Below, in pieces: positions 61,154-64,000 of a DNA stretch of 64,000 nucleotides (positions are counted from its first letter, which is position 1; every line of letters starts with the position of its first letter). Origin of the DNA: Mesorhizobium sp. Root102 (lineage in GTDB: Bacteria; Pseudomonadota; Alphaproteobacteria; Rhizobiales; Rhizobiaceae). Under the pieces are notes generated by a model that worked only from the letters and a program-made list of their open reading frames with translations, did no database searches and had not been told where the DNA came from. The stretch is taken from NCBI RefSeq assembly GCF_001425625.1, contig NZ_LMCP01000045.1:854-64853 (forward strand), in the 5' to 3' direction. Made by a program: the position numbers and the translations under genes.

Positions 61154-61537
61154 TGCCATCAACCTTTCTTTCGATTGCTCTCATGAATTGCTGATGACAC
61201 GGAAGAAATGCGCGTTTGCGCAGATGGTTCCCGAAGGCCGCGATTTTTTCTCGAGGTGGCGGCAGCGCGCCGTTTAGCGTCTTAGTTTGCCGTCATGCCA
61301 GCTATTTTGGAGAATTCCGCCCAACGTTTTTGGAGAATTCCGCCGATGTGGCGAATGCAGATTTGACAGCGCGTCAAAAGAAGCCTACAAGATATTCGTC
61401 GATATTTGTTTGACTGACTTTTGTTATCCGCGCTTTCGAGCGCGCCTTTGACGAACTTCCCACATCAAAAATCGGGACAAACGACGTTGTGCATCCGCAT
61501 GGCGTCGAACGAATATTTGCCATGGAAAGGGTTCGTC
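61154..61537. other. Long leader region of the cold-shock gene
   Basis: No gene is seen. It contains a 17-base direct repeat (61305-61344) and a lower-GC stretch around 61378-61430 with TTGACT and TTATCC-like promoter bases. Cold-shock genes often have long structured 5' leaders, which fits the distance to the ATG at 61538. Confidence 0.45.
61305..61344 (+). repeat. Direct repeat TTTTGGAGAATTCCGCC
   Basis: Two exact 17-base copies at 61305-61321 and 61328-61344, 23 bases apart start to start. Each holds the near-palindrome GGAGAATTCC. Confidence 0.85.
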
Positions 61538-61747
61538 ATGAGCACCGGCACAGTTAAATGGTTCAACGCCACCAAAGGTTTTGGTTTTATTCAGCCTGAC
61601 GACGGCTCGGCCGACGTTTTTGTCCACATCTCGGCCGTAGAGCGCGCCGGCATGCGCGACATCGTCGAAGGCCAGAAGCTCGGCTACGAGATGGTCCGCG
61701 ACAACAAGTCGGGCAAGATGTCCGCCGATCAGTTGAAGGCGGCCTGA
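61538..61747 (+). CDS. Cold-shock protein (CspA family)
   Basis: A 69-residue single cold-shock domain: MSTGTVKWFNATKGFGFIQP (RNP-1) and DVFVHISAVERAG (RNP-2), complete to the C-terminal KSGKMSADQLKAA. It binds single-stranded nucleic acid as an RNA chaperone. GGAAAGGG precedes the ATG at 61538; the frame is open upstream but not conserved. A structured region with a terminator follows about 120-185 bases after the stop. Confidence 0.95.
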   Translation: MSTGTVKWFNATKGFGFIQPDDGSADVFVHISAVERAGMRDIVEGQKLGYEMVRDNKSGKMSADQLKAA

Positions 61748-61869
61748 AAAAAGAATTCAGCTCTCCCGGTGACCACGGATGTACTGGCACCGGTGAGTGG
61801 CGAATTCGGGCGCATGGCCGCGGAGACCTGAGTTTCCACGGCATATCATGTGCATGAGGAGTGTGTCTT

Positions 61870-61931
61870 GTGCATCCGCCTGGATGCACGGCGTTCTCTT
61901 AACGGAAGGTCAGGCGGTGCCTGGCCTTTTT
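61870..61931 (+). ncRNA. Candidate structured RNA / terminator downstream of the cold-shock gene
   Basis: A perfect 8-bp hairpin GTGCATCC-GCCT-GGATGCAC (61870-61889) is followed by a terminator: AGGTCAGGC (61907-61915), loop GGT, GCCTGGCCT (61919-61927; one G-U pair), then TTTTT. Either it is the 3' end of a long cold-shock mRNA or a separate small RNA is made here. No coding frame explains the stretch 61750-61931. Confidence 0.5.
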
Positions 61932-62096
61932 CATTTTGCGCTTCTTGCCGCCGAAAGTGCGCTGCGCGCCGGCCTGGACGTGCTAAGGGACGCTCCAGCA
62001 ATTTGAATTGAATCCGCTGCCGTATGCTTTGTGCGTGGTCCCGACCGAAGACCCGGTCTCGCTCCATCGGCACAGGCTCCTGACAGGAGAAAGATT

Positions 62097-62321
62097 TTGA
62101 CCGCTCATTCGAAGACAGTCGAACAGGCCGTGTCCTTGTTCAGCAAGACGCAAACCCAGTCGATGTCGCTCAACCGCATCAATTCCGAACGCGATGCCGT
62201 CAGCGAGGCGCGGGAAGCCAAGACCGCGCGCCTGCGCGAACAGCGCCTGGAGAAGGAGGCCTATGAGTTGGCCGCCGCCGCGGCGCTCGCTGCTTTGCCG
62301 AAACGGGCCGGAAGACGCTGA
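62097..62321 (+). CDS. Hypothetical small protein
   Basis: A 74-residue protein, probably starting at TTG 62097 with GGAGAAAG before it. It is mostly helical and charged: SLFSKTQTQSMSLNRINSER and REAKTARLREQRLEKEAYEL, ending in a basic tail. No family is recognised. Its stop overlaps the next gene's ATG by one base (TGATG), indicating translational coupling. Confidence 0.6.
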   Translation: MTAHSKTVEQAVSLFSKTQTQSMSLNRINSERDAVSEAREAKTARLREQRLEKEAYELAAAAALAALPKRAGRR

Positions 62322-62728
62322 TGGCCACCAAGCGCGTACCTCCGAAACTGATCGCCGCCGACTCGACGATCGCCGACGTGGTCGAAGGGCTCAACAAGCC
62401 GGTCGAATATGTGCGACGGGTGCTGGAAAAGCTGGAGCGCTGCAAACGCGCCCATGGCGATGCACAGGTGCGACTCGGTGTGCGCGGTCGCGCCGAATGC
62501 CCGAACTATCTGATCGAATATGTCCGCGAAGACGCCAAGACGCATGAGCGCGTCACCCATCAGGACGCCGCCTACAGCGGCAGCACGCATCGCGAGCTGG
62601 CAGTCCACCACATCGCGGAAGTCAGAAACTGGTCGCCCGAGGAAATGAACATCACGGCGGTTTCGGCGCTGATCGGCCGCCTGCGCAATCCGCGCGCACC
62701 ATCATCGCGCTTCGTCGACGAGGACTGA
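62321..62728 (+). CDS. Hypothetical protein
   Basis: A 135-residue soluble protein, coupled to the preceding small gene. Features: KPVEYVRRVLEKLERCKRAH, then VRGRAECPNYLIEYVREDAK and NITAVSALIGRLRNPR. The mixed alpha/beta pattern and the charged surface look like a real protein, but I recognise no family. The next small gene starts one base after its stop. Confidence 0.6.
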   Translation: MATKRVPPKLIAADSTIADVVEGLNKPVEYVRRVLEKLERCKRAHGDAQVRLGVRGRAECPNYLIEYVREDAKTHERVTHQDAAYSGSTHRELAVHHIAEVRNWSPEEMNITAVSALIGRLRNPRAPSSRFVDED

Positions 62729-62729
62729 C

Positions 62730-62894
62730 ATGGCCATAAAATTCTCCTCCAAGGACCAGCCGGCAACCGCGGCCGCCGTCGCAAAACCGACCAAGCCGGC
62801 TGCCGCGCCGAAAGGCGATGCACCTGCCGAGACTGCGAGCGATCTGTTCAAGTCGCCGGCCGAAGCGTCTCGCAAGGCGGGCAAGAAGAAATGA
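62730..62894 (+). CDS. Very small Lys/Ala/Pro-rich protein
   Basis: A 54-residue protein from the ATG at 62730: MAIKFSSKDQPATAAAVAKP, then APKGDAPAETASDLFKSPAE and the basic end ASRKAGKKK. It is low-complexity and probably disordered, with a short amphipathic segment ASDLFKSP. It starts one base after the stop of the 135-residue gene, so the three small genes form one unit. No function is suggested by sequence. Confidence 0.5.
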   Translation: MAIKFSSKDQPATAAAVAKPTKPAAAPKGDAPAETASDLFKSPAEASRKAGKKK

Positions 62895-62915
62895 CAGGCA
62901 AGAAGAAATAGCGCC

Positions 62916-63299
62916 TTGCCGCAAGACGCCGATCGCAATCCTGCTGCGCCGGGGCTGTCTGCTCTGGTGGCCGCTGCAAGCCCTCTGGCGTCGCAACGCA
63001 GCATCGCTCCTGGCTTCGACTGCCAGAGCTGCGGCGCCTGCTGTTCCTATTCGGCCGAGTGGCCGCGTTTTTCCACCGAGGACGACGCGCAACTCGACCG
63101 TATCCCGGAACAATATGTGGCGGCCAATCTGTCCGGCATGCGTTGCGAGGGCGTGCGCTGCTCGGCGCTGTCCGGCGAGATCGGCAAGTCGACCGCTTGC
63201 GGCATTTACGAAATCCGCCCGGATGTCTGCCGCGCCTGCATGCCTGGTGACGACGATTGCCTGATGGCGCGCCGGGCGCACGGATTGCCGACGTTTTAG
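62916..63299 (+). CDS. YkgJ family cysteine-cluster protein
   Basis: A 127-residue protein of the zinc/iron-chelating YkgJ type. Conserved cysteines are FDCQSCGACCSYSAEWPRF, GMRCEGVRCSAL, STACGIYEIRPDVCRACMPG and DDDCL. The frame starts at TTG 62916, 21 bases after the preceding small gene. The family probably binds a metal or Fe-S cluster; no role is firmly known. Confidence 0.85.
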   Translation: MPQDADRNPAAPGLSALVAAASPLASQRSIAPGFDCQSCGACCSYSAEWPRFSTEDDAQLDRIPEQYVAANLSGMRCEGVRCSALSGEIGKSTACGIYEIRPDVCRACMPGDDDCLMARRAHGLPTF

Positions 63300-63375
63300 C
63301 GCTGCTATCGGCGGCTTGTGCGCACCTTCCTTGCTGGCTACGCTGCGACAGGGCAGGGCGCCGGAGGGAACCATC

Positions 63376-63987
63376 GTGAGCATCGAATTTCTGTTGACGT
63401 CGCTGATCGTCGTGGCTTCGCCCGGCACCGGCGTTCTCTACACGCTAAGCGCCGGCCTCTCGCGCGGCGCGCGGGCCTCGATCATCGCCGCTTTCGGCTG
63501 TACGCTCGGCATCATCCCGCATATGGCCGCCGCCATCACCGGCCTTGCGGCGCTGCTGCACACCAGCGCGCTCGCCTTCGAGACGCTGAAATATCTCGGC
63601 GTCGCCTATCTGCTCTACATGGCCTGGAACACGCTGAAGGAAAAGGGCGGCCTCAGCGTCGAGCAGGATGTGACGCCACGCTCGGCCGGCAAGGTGATCG
63701 CCACCGGCATCCTGGTCAATGTGCTCAACCCGAAACTGTCGATCTTCTTCTTCGCCTTCCTGCCGCAATTCGTCAGCACCACCGAGCCCAATGCGCTGTC
63801 GAAGATGCTGGAGCTCAGCTCCGTCTTCATGCTTTTGACCTTCGTGGTTTTCGTCGGCTACGGCGTCTTCGCCGCTTCGATCCGCAGCCATGTCGTGTCG
63901 CGGCCGATGGTGCTGACCTGGATGCGCCGGACCTTCGCCGGTGCCTTCGTCATGCTCGGCGCCAAGCTGGCGCTGGCCGACCGGTAG
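63376..63987 (+). CDS. LysE family exporter
   Basis: A 203-residue membrane protein, RhtB/LysE type, from GTG 63376 (GGAGGG 8 bases upstream). It begins SIEFLLTSLIVVASPGTGVL, the conserved N-terminal helix with the PGTG motif, followed by GRASIIAAFGCTLG-like and ILVNVLNPKLSIFFFAFLPQ segments, six in all. It exports amino acids or homoserine-lactone-type compounds. An ATG-like codon at 63316 would add 20 unconserved residues. Confidence 0.9.
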   Translation: MSIEFLLTSLIVVASPGTGVLYTLSAGLSRGARASIIAAFGCTLGIIPHMAAAITGLAALLHTSALAFETLKYLGVAYLLYMAWNTLKEKGGLSVEQDVTPRSAGKVIATGILVNVLNPKLSIFFFAFLPQFVSTTEPNALSKMLELSSVFMLLTFVVFVGYGVFAASIRSHVVSRPMVLTWMRRTFAGAFVMLGAKLALADR

Positions 63988-64000
63988 CGCCACGGGGAGC

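Noticed and set aside
61797..62006. 69-residue plus-strand frame after the cold-shock gene
   Set aside because: It runs through two perfect hairpins and a terminator and has no ribosome site.

Overview
The window looks like a chromosomal stretch from a GC-rich alphaproteobacterium of the order Hyphomicrobiales, most likely Mesorhizobium or a close relative. The inference rests on the complete aapJQMP general amino-acid transporter, a betI/choX choline locus, rhizobium-type palindromic intergenic repeats, IS481- and IS5-type transposase remnants and uniformly high GC in the third codon position. No rRNA, tRNA, CRISPR array, prophage or conjugation gene was seen.

Left part (1-13 kb): an IS481 transposase fragment at the edge is followed by a divergent GntR/FadR repressor. 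Next comes a long, tightly overlapped catabolic operon: FAH-family hydrolase, alpha/beta hydrolase, amidohydrolase and a branched-chain-amino-acid-type (HAAT) ABC importer. The last gene of this operon fuses a LivF-type ATPase to a Tm-1-like (UPF0261) domain. A flotillin-like SPFH protein comes next. The substrate of the operon cannot be read from sequence.

13-22 kb: two consecutive SRPBCC genes, the second fused to a quinone oxidoreductase, then an arabinoside uptake and hydrolysis locus. That locus has a UgpC-type ATPase, two permeases, a binding protein, a GH51 arabinofuranosidase and an ArsR-type regulator with candidate operators.

22-31 kb: a degraded accessory region with a frameshifted IS481 remnant, a thermonuclease remnant, small unknown genes, a membrane diguanylate cyclase, two glycosyltransferases, a CitMHS/ArsB-like transporter and a frameshifted IS5 transposase.

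31-45 kb: a TetR/enoyl-CoA hydratase pair; an ECF sigma factor with a DUF4142-cupredoxin operon, both preceded by a near-identical GGAAC-N16-C(G/A)TCCAAT promoter; an HPP-CBS protein; a trans-sulfuration PLP enzyme; a DUF1326-DUF2182 pair; aapJQMP with an intercistronic hairpin and a terminator; a FAD monooxygenase with a CHCC zinc-finger protein.

45-64 kb: the ppk-ppx polyphosphate operon (ppx ends in a tandem triplication of its last codons plus stop), two DoxX paralogues, fumC, cupin/LysR, a frameshifted SDR gene, betI/choX with no choWV beside it, a NIPSNAP/TetR pair with paired palindromic operators, a Tat-exported metallophosphoesterase, CsbD, a GST, a cold-shock protein with a structured 3' region, a cluster of small unknown genes and a LysE exporter.

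The best candidates for under-described biology are the LivF::UPF0261 catabolic operon, the SPFH/SRPBCC/SRPBCC-oxidoreductase neighbourhood, the ECF regulon and the ppx stop-codon repeat.
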